DNA from: Xanthoparmelia taractica
Lineage: Eukaryota > Ascomycota > Lecanoromycetes > Lecanorales > Parmeliaceae
Length of the DNA stretch: 41,273 nt
NCBI GenBank assembly: GCA_033085395.1
Contig: JANQBS010000312.1
Location: 1-41,273, forward strand
Direction of reading: 5' to 3'
Shown here: positions 10,721 to 21,487 of the stretch, piece by piece
Layout: each line of letters opens with the position of its first letter
Position numbering within the stretch: position 1 is the first letter of the stretch
Made by a program: the position numbers and the translations under genes
Notes under the pieces: generated by a model
The model's input: the letters and a program-made list of their open reading frames with translations, nothing else
Database searches by the model: none
What the model was told of the DNA's origin: nothing

Positions 10721-10892
10721 CTCCGCCAGGCACTGTGGCCGGCCTTCATGTATACAAATTCGCAATTATCGGACTCCTTTTTGCAAGTCTATCTGTCATT
10801 GGAGTACAGAGAACCTTTTCTGGCCAGGATCGAGAGATTTGGTTTATCTGGAAGGCATCCAAGCTATTGATGGACGGCGCGATGTCAGTCCC

Positions 10893-11375
10893 CTATAGAG
10901 TCATGCGCAGCCGGCTTTTCTCGATTGTGTAGATAGCCTTATGCTGCTGCCAGCCATTAGAGGTTCTTAGCACTAGCTTGAGGAGTTCGTAGTGACCTAC
11001 ACCAGCATAGCCCGTGAGCTTTTGAATTTCCACCTTCAAAGGATGGTTGTTGGCAAATGGGAAAGGATTGGTGAACGATGCCCGAGCTAAGCGGCATATT
11101 AGGGAAAGTTGGCCATGGTAAAAACTTCTAACCACTGGATGCCATTCATTCTCCACATGATAGGTACTTATTTTTGGGCGGTAGCACAAGTTTGCGAAGA
11201 AGGGAACACCAAAGACGCTGCGAAAGTTGTTGAAAGCACATCGAATAGGCACGTTGGGATGAAGGAATAAGCTCTCAGCGTCAGTGGCAACCTCTTCAGC
11301 TTCATCTGTGGTTATGAGAGCAATTACTATCCTGCCTCGGTCGACTTCTCCATGGAACCCTTGGATTGCCTTCAT
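10893..11375 (-). CDS. Hypothetical protein, unrecognised
   Basis: A 160-codon ORF that I do not recognise. It begins MKAIQGFHGEVDRGRIVIAL and contains LFLHPNVPIRCAFNNFRSVF, ending GWQQHKAIYTIEKSRLRM. Composition and the lack of low-complexity runs look like real protein, with no transmembrane segment or signal peptide. The same frame stays open for about 18 codons upstream of the ATG (..PTSSEHVL), so the true start may lie in an upstream exon, or the ORF may be the 3' part of a decayed gene. It lies 165 bp beyond the hAT element and fits the alternating strand order of the island. Confidence 0.4.
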   Translation of the reverse strand: MKAIQGFHGEVDRGRIVIALITTDEAEEVATDAESLFLHPNVPIRCAFNNFRSVFGVPFFANLCYRPKISTYHVENEWHPVVRSFYHGQLSLICRLARASFTNPFPFANNHPLKVEIQKLTGYAGVGHYELLKLVLRTSNGWQQHKAIYTIEKSRLRMTL

Positions 11376-13020
11376 TAGGACATGTTCTGAGCTCGTCGGA
11401 ATCGCACGGGGCTGTTGGCGCGGAGGGACTCAGTATGTTGCACACGATTGCCCAGGGGATTTAGCCTCATGATTTTGTTCTCAAATGTTGGGGCTCAAAT
11501 GCTGGGGATGGGCCAGCAATGGGGTCATCGGAGCATGACAGAGCAGAGCGGCTAACAGGCAAATTGCCAGCAATCACCTAACCAGATGGCGTGGCACCAA
11601 TCGAGGGCTGAAGCGCAACTTGCGCAAGGTAGTCATCACGGTCACGGAGGGCGGTCGTTTATTTCCCGCTAGATAGCTGTCTCAAGGAGTAGAATGCCAA
11701 ACAAGTGACGTGTTGGAGAAGGATTCTCCAACATTGATCACACAATACTTATTATAATCATCAATATGGATTACCGTTGTACTTGATATTGTGTTGCGTC
11801 TGGACAAGTCTCGACAGGCAGCTGGAAGACAGGAGGAAGAAATCAATTGATCGGTCAGATATCATAAGTGTTCAAGAGTTGACACTGGGTCAAGGTTGAC
11901 TTTTTGAGACTGACGCTAGGGATGTATGGTAAATGCACCGTCTATATGTACCTGCAGTAGTTGCCAGCATGATTATTTTACTATTACCGTATATTGTTGC
12001 TAATTATTATCATTGTCATTATTCTTATTCTTACTCTGTTGATGTTATTATACCATCTAGAAGTAGAAGACGAGTGAAAATGATGGGAAGAAAGATTGAT
12101 GCGAATTGGTATTCTTTATTTCGTTCCGATTTGCATCAAAAACGAGGGGATAAAAGGTGAGAAGGCTTGAGTCTGACTTGGCTGTTGAGGCGAAATAAGA
12201 AAGAAGGAAGAAAAGAAGATCTTACCCGTTGCAAAAGGGATGGTTGGTGACCAATGAAGCTTCGTCTGATCATGCATGATGCGAGCGCATCCCAAGCGCA
12301 CAAAATTAAATCAGACCGTTGAGCTTCTCACCCTTTTGAAAAGAAAAAAACAAAAAACAACCCCTTGCTTTCCTTTTTCGCCGTTGTTAACAAACCAACA
12401 AAAGACCGGCAAAACACTAAACTGCTTTTTCCACATATCAAGCTACGGCATGCCCAACGCCGCACCTACTATCCACACCCTGGCTCTTCCTTTTGCCCAA
12501 GTGTGGCAGTGGACCGAGTGGGAATTGATTGCCTTGGCCGTAGCGGAACAGAAACAAATAATGCGAGCAAGTGGCAAGATCCTACAGTACATCTCATCCA
12601 TGAGGGGGAGGCCTTGGCTGCAAAAAACCCCCTCAGAACAAGACTAGGGTGGCTCCCGTCAGCCTCGGCTACTGTGCAATGGACGTCCAAAGGGAACTGG
12701 AGCGCCACGCGGTGATTGATGACAAAGGATTGTTGGTGATCACCGACAAGATCCTTCTCACGTTCCGCTTTTGTGGATGATTGTGCAAGACATGAGGTGC
12801 TCCCCTTTTCATCGAGCACAGGCGTCCGCAAAGGAGCACGCGAAGGAGAGTTGGGGTGGATTAATTTTTATTAGGGGGGGCCAGGGCATCAGGCGATGAA
12901 ACGAACGAGTCGAGCCGGTCCTGCACAGCCATCCTTTTTGGACATGGGCACCAATCAGGATGAGCTGAGGTTGGGATGCCTTTTTGGGCGGATGAAGCCG
13001 GTGTTTGATGATGGAGGAGG

Positions 13021-13044
13021 ATGATGATGATGATGATGATGATG
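13021..13044. repeat. (ATG)8 microsatellite
   Basis: Eight uninterrupted ATG units, preceded by degenerate GATGGAGGAGG. It lies outside any supported coding sequence. Confidence 0.9.
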
Positions 13045-13080
13045 GGAAGGGTAATTCATTCCTCTCCTCCTTTTGTGGCC

Positions 13081-13117
13081 TCTGTCTCTCTGTCTCTCTG
13101 TCTCTTTCTCTCTCTGT
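13081..13117. repeat. CTCTGT/CT-rich simple repeat
   Basis: A run of TCTGTCTC units decaying into TTTCTCTCTCT, in the same non-coding stretch as the ATG microsatellite. Confidence 0.85.
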
Positions 13118-14813
13118 TACCTGTCTTACTTTGGGGAGTGGGGAAGTATAGGACAAGTTTGGTTGACGGGTGAAAGTAGTGAAAGGCTTGCCTTTGGAAA
13201 AACCATAATAATAATAAGAAAGGGAAGAAAATTGAGAGACGCTAGACGTCCATGCTTTTAGCCCCCCGCTGGATGAATGAAAGAAGAAAAATGCGCCTAG
13301 GTACTTTTTTGGTTTGTTTTATTATTTACCTTACACTTACTTACTCCAAGGATACTTGTTTCATCATTATTCTCCCAACTCTGGTCTATCAAGTGTGTTA
13401 CTTTCCCTTTCCCATTATTCTACTCTACCCAAACTACCATCATTACCTACTGCCTACCTTTTCTCACAGCTATTAATATCATCATTACTATCATCCTTCC
13501 CCTTTCTTCTCATTCATATCTTGCAGTGGGCCACATGCACGACGACATCTTTTATATTCCTTCCCTCTCATCATCATACGCTGATTTCCCCCATCGCTGC
13601 CAGCTTGAGGCACTCTCTCTCTACCCCTACGCCCTCCAAAATACTCCTCCCTTCCCCCCCTGTCCTTTTCTGACTTTTCAACACTCACATATCATTTCAT
13701 CGTTCCTTACATTCGTCGCGCTTCCGTACCCACAGGATCCCCAAAAGCGCTTCGTCTCACCCGCGTCTCCGTATGATACGTAACATAAAGTTATAAAGAC
13801 GCGCGATTGAGGAGGCAACTTGCTTTTCATCCTACAGTAGCTCCTCTCTAGCTGTTTCCAAACACCTTTTCCAGGCCCTTACACGCCACCCTGCAACCAA
13901 TAAGCCTATAGGGCAAAAATGTTACGAGTCACATCTGACTAGGGTCAGCGGATGGTCAGCCTGCGCATGACATGCTTAACTGGTCTGATACGCCGCCCCA
14001 TGCCAGCCAATTGGATTATGCCTCAGCAATAGCTTCCTCCTCACCTTGTCCCATCAAGACTGCTTGCATCTCCCACCAAAAAAGCCCGCCGCCCTCGGAT
14101 CCAGTCATTCTGCTACCTCCTTCTCTCCGCCTTTCTGCAGCCAACGGCGTGGTAGAAAGTTGTCCGTACACAGACTTCAACGTCTCACCTCAGTATCCGT
14201 GTTGGGTAACTTTACCTTGCGCGCACGACGATCCTTGGGCCCCGAACCTGCAACTGCAAGCATTAAGCAAGTCGGACCAGTGCCGTTCTATTCACGCCCA
14301 GGGCCGCCTCACCGCAAACGATCCCCGGTGCACATCAGATTACTATTATTATCTGCATCTTCAGGCTTCCCCTCCACCTTAGGCCGACGACAATCCTACT
14401 ACTCCTCAACCATCTTCGTTCTTTCTTTGATTTGCCTCTGCGAGGTCCTCCCCATGCTTCCCAATCCATTCATTACCCATTCTAAGAATAATCATCCGCC
14501 CCTCTGGTCCTTCATGCTTTTGAAGCCTCCGTCCTTGTGTTGAGCCGGTTCACTTGCGTCATTCATTCCTTTTTTGGCAGTGATTCATCAACCTCCGATG
14601 AGCCTATGAATCTATCAGCGATTCACTCCGGCATTGTCACCGGGCCGCACCATCGGTGAGATCCTGCCCAACCATATGACTCGCCTACTCCAAGTCATTC
14701 CTAACAAGTCGACCAGTATTTCATTCTTTCCTTCAGCAGTGGCACAACCTGACGCCGTCTTCCTACAAACCGGCATTGGGGGGACTCAACTCTTTGCCCT
14801 TCAACCTCTACAG

Positions 14814-16246
14814 AGCGCTTTGGTGCCGCCGACAACCTGGCCCATTACGCCACTCCTCCTGCTTCGCCAGGGCCGTTTCCGATTCCGGCATTCGATCCGG
14901 CGTTGAAGCAGTCCAAGGGAAGCCTGTTCAGTGGCATGGAAGGTGACGAACAGCGAAGGAGGCAATATGAGCAGCAAAACTATCCCCGCGGATATCTCCT
15001 AGAATACGGAGGACACGGGGTCAATGTGCCAAACCTCCAGAGCCTACGAGGCACGTCGGGTGCAGATGTCTCTGATCGTTTCCGGCAAGCGCAACCCTCA
15101 ACGACTCGGCCTTCCACGTCTGCCCCTTTGTCTGCAGGTGCAGGAAACCCACATGAGCTGGGGAGCTACGATTACGCGCCAGGCCAGCCGTACCCAACAC
15201 CGCAAATCCACGGCGCGCAGTTCCAGTACCAATCAGAGTACTTGCAAGATTCGCAGAGGCAACGACAGATCCCGCAATACACGTCCCAGTTAATATACAA
15301 CGTTCCGCAACAGGCTCAACCGCAACCTCCGTTTGACGCGGTCAGCCAATATCAATCCCGGCAGTCAGCAGCGCAAGTCTTGGGCAGCCAATTCGGGGCT
15401 ACCCAATATTACAATCCAGGCCATGGTGCCAACGTCTCGGGACCCGCGGCAATGCCTCAACCATACCCCACAACCGCATACCATCCATCCATGCAGTATA
15501 CTACCGCAACTTCTCTCGGGCGTCCGAGCCTTTCCTCGTCCTATCCTACGATGGGACCAGACGTAAACCCGAAAATTGAAACTGCAGCTTCCGAGGAGCC
15601 TGAAGAAGAATCAGATATATTTGCTGCTGCCTATGACCGATATCAAAGAACTATTGGAGTAGTAAATGATCATACCTCGAGAGGGCATCTCATCAACGCT
15701 GGGGAATCACTGCTGGAGATCTCGCAATGGTTGTCAAAGAACGTGGATGCTCTTAGTGAGGTGATCCTAGAGCTACGGCAGAGTCAGGGCTAATATTGCC
15801 AGGACTTGCGCAAGACGATCAAACCAAACACGCGGAGCGCATTACATTCTGGGACAGCTTCAACGTATGCTGGCTTGCATTGCTGCAACGTCAGGAGGAC
15901 GGTACACAACAAATGTTAAGCTCAGGGCGACCTCCAGCGCAGCCTCGAACTCTGCTGCCGAAAGAGTCTCTCGAAGAGATGGGGAACGAGCTGGTTTCAT
16001 TATGCGATGGCCTGGAAAAGCATGGGCTCGTTGATTACCAGATGGGGGTTTCCGAGCAGGAGATCATCGAAAGTAAGCCAAACATCATTCCTATCTATGG
16101 CGACAGATATGAAAATTATATCTTTTGACGGCCAATCAGTTCTGACTCGATGCATTGACCTTGTGGGCGGTGACGACGAGAACGAGGAAGAAGCGGGAAT
16201 AGACCCAATGCTCGGCCAATCTGACCCCGATACCGGCAAACAATAA
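14814..16246 (+). CDS. Conserved fungal protein of unknown function (5' end unresolved)
   Basis: Exons 14814-15755, 15803-16072 and 16140-16246 give at least 438 residues in one closed frame. The N-terminal half is Pro/Gln/Ser/Tyr-rich and probably disordered (YATPPASPGPFPIPAFDPAL, then LKQSKGSLFSGMEGDEQRRR). The conserved C-terminal part reads YDRYQRTIGVVNDHTSRGHL, INAGESLLEISQWL, then after intron 1 ERITFWDSFNVCWLALLQRQ and EKHGLVDYQMGVSEQEII; the protein ends in an acidic tail. I know this as a widespread uncharacterised fungal family; no catalytic motif is visible. The frame is blocked by a stop at 14750, and CTCTACAG at 14806-14813 is a good acceptor, so at least one upstream exon exists. 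The first in-frame ATG is at 14936. Confidence 0.75.
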
Positions 16247-17586
16247 GTAAGGTAGCTGTTCGTCCTTGTCCGCCAGCTAATGATGCCTTAAGAGTCGTCT
16301 GTTTGCCGCTACAGCCCCTTTTACTGCCTCATGGATTCCCATGTTACAAGAAAAGCCACCTGCATGAGACCTTCTCATTCCACAACCGCATCCTGCGCCG
16401 GTTTGACGTACACCAGAGAACAACATATCATTACTACATATACCAATTACCACTCGCAACTCACGATCCTTAAAGAAATATGCACATATTGAATCGCTCT
16501 ATTTTCTTGACTACCTCGACGACCATACTATACATCCATCACGGGATAGACTTAACGGGCAACCGGACATTAGGTGTTAGGTTATACTGCTCTTACTTTA
16601 GAACGGTCTGGCAATATACCCTGGGAGGCAACTTGTGATGTTTATACTGTACTGCTTGCACATACTTGTACTATATCAGACTATGAGTTATATGGGCGTC
16701 TTTTTTTTTCCATTGGAGTCAATGCGAGCAAAAGGGCGGGGGAGGATAGAGATGACGACCCTGGCTGGCCCTCGGTCACAGAAGGCTGTGAGTCGATGCA
16801 GAAGATTGAGAGTGGGTCGAGCAAAGCGAGATCAAGTGAAGGATGGGCAGGGATCGAAAAGCGAACAAATCAATACCATAGCAGCCTTGGGATCGATACC
16901 AAGGACACAGTCGCCTTGTGTGATTCCACCCGAAATCAATCATGAAGCCACCCTACCATCCAAATCCACGCCCAGTTCTGTGAATTATGAAAACCGCGTA
17001 ATCGTGATTTGTCGCAAAAGCCGCATGGGTGATGGGATTAGTGACCTCTTCACTCCAAAATGATCGACTTTGCATATTCTAAAGCTGCTCGAGGCACATA
17101 GCGGACCGTGACATGCTGCCCGACAAGCCTGTGAAACAGCAGCAGGCAATGGGTCAGACCGAGACAATGTTCTGCAATGTAATGCGGCGCAGTGCAGTGC
17201 AGTGCAATGTAATGCAATGCAATGCAATTCGATCCAAGGCAATGCACAAAGTGGAATTCGGGTTCGAGGCCTATCCATGAACGGCGTAAAACATGTGCCG
17301 TCGTGGCAAACGTGAGAAAGCGAACGAGGAAGTGAAGAGCCATCTGTCCACTTTCATGATGGATGCTGAGGTGGGCGCCAGAGCAATCGTAGACAGAAGT
17401 ACACTTGCCATCTTCCCCAAAATACAGCTTCAGAATCAGAATACATGGGCTGAGAGACTTTCATGATCTGGGATATCCCGGCTTTCTCAGGATGAAAGGC
17501 GTAGTTTATCTGCTTGGTTGGCTTTGCTACAACATACAAGGCCGTAAAGTTTCATTCATTTCCCACTATCGCTCTCTGGGTATCAT
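16247..17586. other. Convergent intergenic region, no gene recognised
   Basis: This is 1.34 kb between the 3' ends of the uncharacterised gene and calcineurin B. Open frames here lack family motifs. It holds a TGCAA/TGCAG-type repeat at 17172-17228. Presumably it contains long 3' UTRs. Confidence 0.5.
17172..17228. repeat. Degenerate pentanucleotide repeat (TGCAA/TGCAG/TGTAA)
   Basis: About eleven 5-bp units run through this segment, varying as TGCAA, TGTAA, TGCGG and TGCAG. On the minus strand they make the apparent His/Leu/Cys-rich frames, which are artefacts. Confidence 0.85.
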
Positions 17587-18559
17587 CTAGAACTGATCTA
17601 TCGAGACGTCAGTGTTTGAGCTGACGCTCCATGTAGACGCGAGAAAGTGGTCCAAAGCATGCACAGCCAAAAATGAGACGCGTACCTAATGTCATACTCA
17701 TCGAAACATCCGTGTTCTCAACCATCTTTGTGAATTCCTCGAAGCTGATCTTCCCATCGCGATCCGTGTCTGCCTCCATGATTGTCTTATCCACGATCTG
17801 TCAGAATGCATGGACTGTCAGCCGCCTTCGTCTCGATGAATCACCCCTGCTGTCACTTCGCCCACAAATAGCAGACGCCCTCTCTTGTTTTCTTTTGAAC
17901 AGGTGCCGAGAAACGTACTTGTTGCAGTTGCATATCCTTCAAATTGCTTCCCACCATCATCTTCAGTACAATAAAAAGCTCCCCGTTGCTGATGTATCCG
18001 TCGCGATCGATGTCATAGACCTTAAAAGCGAACCTGTATTTCTCTTCCTTGTTGCCTTTAGAGCTGAAGGCGCTAAGACCGGAGACAAATTCTTGGAAGT
18101 CGACATCGCCGCCCCCGTCTTCATCGAAGATGGCGATCATGCTGCGATCGAGTTGCGGTCTGGTTAGTCTTGGGATCTTGTGTGGGGCTGTTAGGGTCAT
18201 TGGGGTGGAGGTCAAGTACCGGGTCGCTAAAGGATTCGAGGAGACTTGGGGCAGCGAGAGGAATTCGTCGCGTTCTATCGTTCCCGAATTATCCTGCACG
18301 GAAACTGAGCATGAGGAGCAGAAAATGGATAGTATGGAGATGCACCCACTTTATCCAGCTTCATAAATCTCTTTCGCAGTCTGTCCACTTCATCTCGATC
18401 GACTATTGCGACGCTATCAGCGCCCTTGATTCCAAGTATAATCAATCTTATGTGTCGAATCTCACAATTTGAACCTTGAATAATGCTATCGAGCATCCGG
18501 CTGCTCGATCCAGCTCTGCGCCGGGCGTCCAACAAGGCTGCCTGATTGGCGTCGGCCAT
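17587..18559 (-). CDS. CNB1: Calcineurin regulatory subunit B
   Basis: This is the Ca2+-binding subunit of the calcineurin phosphatase, needed for Ca2+/Crz1 signalling and stress responses. Six exons (18559-18466, 18402-18350, 18293-18220, 18141-17919, 17797-17686, 17597-17587) encode 188 residues. Four EF-hand loops are complete: 48-59 (DKDNSGTIERDE), 80-91 (DEDGGGDVDFQE), 117-128 (DIDRDGYISNGE) and 158-169 (DTDRDGKISFEE). It ends VSMSMTLDQF. The last exon is only 11 nt (the end of D, then Q, F, stop). The N-terminus is MADANQAALLDARRRAGSSS instead of the usual MGNxxS, so the myristoylation glycine of the family is absent in this model. An alternative first exon further upstream cannot be excluded. 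Confidence 0.95.
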
Positions 18560-19217
18560 ATTTGCCAGGGTTGTATGTACTTCTCTCTTTGTTTTCCGTA
18601 TTACCTCCGCTAACAGAGATCGATGGAAGGACGTTGGAAAAATCTAGGATGATTCTTGATGGAAAGCAATGTTAGTGAAAGTACTAGTAATTCGAATATC
18701 GCAGTACGGTGCGCTGGTATAGCGTACCTTATACAATAAAAAATAAATGATAGCAGGTGGTTTCAAACGAATAGACGAGGGTTTAATTTACCGTAATTTT
18801 GAAAGGCCTCATTCTCGTACGAAGTAAAAGGGATGCCAAGCAAGTGCCAAGCAAGTGCCAAGGGGAGGGCAAGACACAGATTCGAAATGTGCTTAGTCAT
18901 TTATGATTGTCATTCTTAGTGGATTACTTAGTGGTAAGCCCTGGCGCGCTAAGGGTAAAAAAAAAAGAAAACACGAAAGCTTGCCGTCAACGCCGAGGCT
19001 TAAGGCTCAAGGCTTTGGGGCACAAACAACCCTACCTTAGAAAATCGATCCCAGTTCATCGTGTTCATCGCGTTCATCAAAATCAATCCATCGACAACCC
19101 CCATTCATCATCATATTTTACGGTCGGACTTGCTCTCCCACACTCCAATATGTCTCTTACTTGAATTTGATAAATGATCCTCAATTTTCAAATCGCTCCT
19201 AAGAGAGCAAAACCATC
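18560..19217. promoter_or_regulatory. Divergent promoter region, calcineurin B / EPL1
   Basis: This is 658 bp between two divergent start codons. It contains a tandem 11-bp repeat (GCCAAGCAAGT twice plus GCCAAG, 18835-18862) and a poly-A run near 18957-18970. No other gene is seen. Confidence 0.5.
18835..18862. repeat. 11-bp tandem repeat in the promoter region
   Basis: GCCAAGCAAGT occurs twice in perfect tandem, followed by a partial third copy (GCCAAG). It is about 280 bp upstream of the calcineurin B start and 355 bp upstream of the EPL1 start. Confidence 0.85.
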
Positions 19218-21076
19218 ATGACTCGTGCCGGCGCCCTTAGCCAAAGTCGCATGAGGCAACGGAAGCTGAATACTAGAGCGGCGCTTCAGATCATTCGTGA
19301 AGACGATCTACATGAGGCTGATGATGATTTACCCAGAGTGCTGTCAGGTCTTGACACTGGCGTAGAAAAGGCGGAACAGAATGTAGGCTCTTCCCAACCC
19401 AACCACAAACGTCAACACGTGACCAACTGAACAGGAACACCACTTGCAAGCTGCTCTCTCAGCTTCACAAGCAGCCGTAATAGGCGGTAAGGTCGCTCAG
19501 ATATACATTCCCACTCCGGATGCTGTTCAAAGCTCTCTGCAATATGACAAGCTCTACCCTCTCACGTACGCGCAACCGGCGACGTACGTCCGCTTTTCTT
19601 CTACCGTAGAGGACTGTGCAGGCTGTCCGTATGACATGGACGAAGAGGACCATGATTTCTTCAAGTCCATGAACGCAAAAAAGAATGCTTCCACTCAATG
19701 CTCTGAAGATCAATTCGAAGAGATTATGAACTGCTTTGAGGAGACGGCTCAAGTGAAGCAACCATATGCTGCTGTAGACAATCCTCCTGTTCTTTCGTAT
19801 GATGAAATTCAAAGCTCTTTGGACGATTACCTTGATGATCCTGCGCGGCCCTTCACTAGAGAAATTTACGAGCACTGGAAAACCCGAAGATTAGAAGCTG
19901 GCAATAGATCCCTAATAACAGGGCTCAAGGTGATTCGCCTTCCCCTCTGTGTGTCGTGTCTTTCAACTGACGAATCCAAGTTCGAGACAGGCGCCGATAC
20001 CGACGATGCTGACCCCTACGTCTGCTTTCGAAGACGAGAAGTTAGGCAGATTCGGAAGACTCGCGGCAGAGACGCCCATAGCGCCGAGAAGCTCAAGAAG
20101 CTCCGAAAGGAGCTGGAAGAGTCTCGAGAGATTATGGCTATGATCAGGCAAAGAGAGATCACTAAGAGAGAGCAACTTGCCGTTGAAAGACAACTTTTCG
20201 AGCAACGAACCAATCTGAGGCAAGTCAAGCTGAATCTTCCCGATCAATACAAGGAAGGCGATGAAGATATCCTCGTCAACCAAAAGGTAAAAAGAGCTTC
20301 CAGAAACTTTCAGGGATCATCAGTATTGACAAGCTACACAGCCTAAGAAAAAGCCCTTGGAGGTGACGCAGCGTACGCCGGGGAACCAATATCGCTTACC
20401 GCAAAGATCAGATGGTCGACCTGCTGATGCTGATCTGATCCTTCTTTCAGATCTTCTGGCAGAACAGGAGAGACTGCTAACCCAAGAGATCGATACAAAG
20501 ATTGTCCAACATCAGCAATGGAACGTGGGTTACATGGACATGACCAAAGCCCCATTGACTCCGCCGTTGGAGTCGGATGCTGGATCAACGTTTCGTACGG
20601 CAACAACGGAATACTTGCCTACACCTCCTGCATCAATATCTTCAGAGCACTCTGGTGACGTTGCGCTTGATTTCAGCGCCTTGAATATGGGCAAGGCAGA
20701 TTCGGTAGCTGTACGCTATGCCTCTCCATCCTACGACGGACCCTGTCATAGTCAGCCCTCGTTCAGGCGTAGGTATGGTAGAGGAGGCCGGCTATGGATC
20801 GATCGTAGGGGCATGCGCTTGCCACCCAAGGCTGATATCGATGCTCCTGGCGCAGATCGATTTAAATATGATGACTACGACGATGAAGACGAGACGCCGG
20901 TGTATTTTGTTGAACAATTTGACGCAGAGAGCATGCAATTTCGTGCAAAACTCTTTCCCACACAGTCGAGTCAGGCTCAGATGCAAGCCAGGCGAGCCCA
21001 GATAGAGGCACCTTCGCACGGGGCAAGCCATGCTTTAATATCAGCACGTACTTCTCGCCAGGGTGGACCGGGTTGA
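19218..21076 (+). CDS. EPL1: Enhancer of polycomb-like protein 1 (NuA4 subunit)
   Basis: Epl1 anchors the Esa1-Yng2-Eaf6 catalytic module of the NuA4 histone H4/H2A acetyltransferase in the nucleus. Exons: 19218-19382, 19435-19929, 19981-20286, 20342-21076; 566 residues. The N-terminus (SRMRQRKLNTRAALQIIRED) and IYIPTPDAVQSSLQYDKLYP match the EPcA domain, which continues through YDMDEEDHDFFKSMN and YEHWKTRRLEAGNRSLITGL. After intron 2 comes a basic segment (CFRRREVRQIRKTRGRD) followed by a coiled-coil (LKKLRKELEESREIMAMI). The C-terminal third is Ser/Pro-rich and less conserved, ending in an RG-rich patch (RRRYGRGGRLW) and an acidic YDDYDDEDE stretch. The length is as expected for the family. 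It converges with the RKM4-like gene. Confidence 0.95.
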
Positions 21077-21487
21077 CCGTAGACCGAGTAAAAGGCCTAC
21101 AATCTGATTGCAGAATGACAAGAGCAGATGCGAGTTTTGACCCGAGCAAGCCATTTGAATCGAGTGTTGCCCGGCTCCCTGAGGCGCCACCAAAGCTCGC
21201 CACTGTTAAGATAGACGCAAGCTGTCGAGCTAGGTCATATGTGGATTTCAAAATCGGCTTTGGAAACGCCCGACAGAGATATGTTGTGAGGTGAGCTGTA
21301 GGATGGATTAGAGCAGTATTGATACTGCACGTGAGTAACAGTAAAGCTGTTGACAGGTCGGGAATTGAGGCACTGGGAGGAGACGCAGAACAACCAAGGC
21401 TTTCGAGAGAACCAGGTTTAGGAAACACCTGAGTTGACAAGCACAGAAGCTACACCTCACAATCTTCTCTTAATTTGACTGGTTTTT
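21077..21487. other. Convergent 3' region, EPL1 / RKM4-like
   Basis: This is 411 bp between two stop codons. No gene or repeat is visible; it presumably holds the two 3' UTRs. Confidence 0.5.

Larger units (their letters stand above)
11376..14813. other. Long region without a confident gene; low-complexity and pyrimidine-rich leader
   Basis: No protein family is recognised over about 3.4 kb. It contains microsatellites (13021-13044, 13081-13117) and a strongly C/T-rich plus-strand tract about 13340-13700. Several overlapping open frames about 13970-14550 are free of stops mainly because the tract is C-rich. The most likely role is a long promoter and 5' UTR (with introns) of the plus-strand gene whose coding part is clear from 14814. 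The 5' exons of that gene may be hidden in 13.9-14.75 kb. Confidence 0.4.

Noticed and set aside
12809..13156. Minus-strand 115-codon ORF
   Set aside because: It is generated by the ATG and CTCTGT microsatellites (poly-Ser and Arg/Glu runs).
13972..14543. Two overlapping long plus-strand ORFs
   Set aside because: Open mainly because the strand is C-rich; no domain, two frames equally open. Could contain leader exons of the 14.8-kb gene, but I cannot prove which.
17255..17275. GGGTTCGAGGCC resembling a tRNA B box
   Set aside because: No A box, no acceptor or anticodon stem pairing around it; not a tRNA gene.
16985..17343. Minus-strand ORFs rich in His, Leu, Cys and Ala
   Set aside because: They are translations of the pentanucleotide repeat at 17172-17228.
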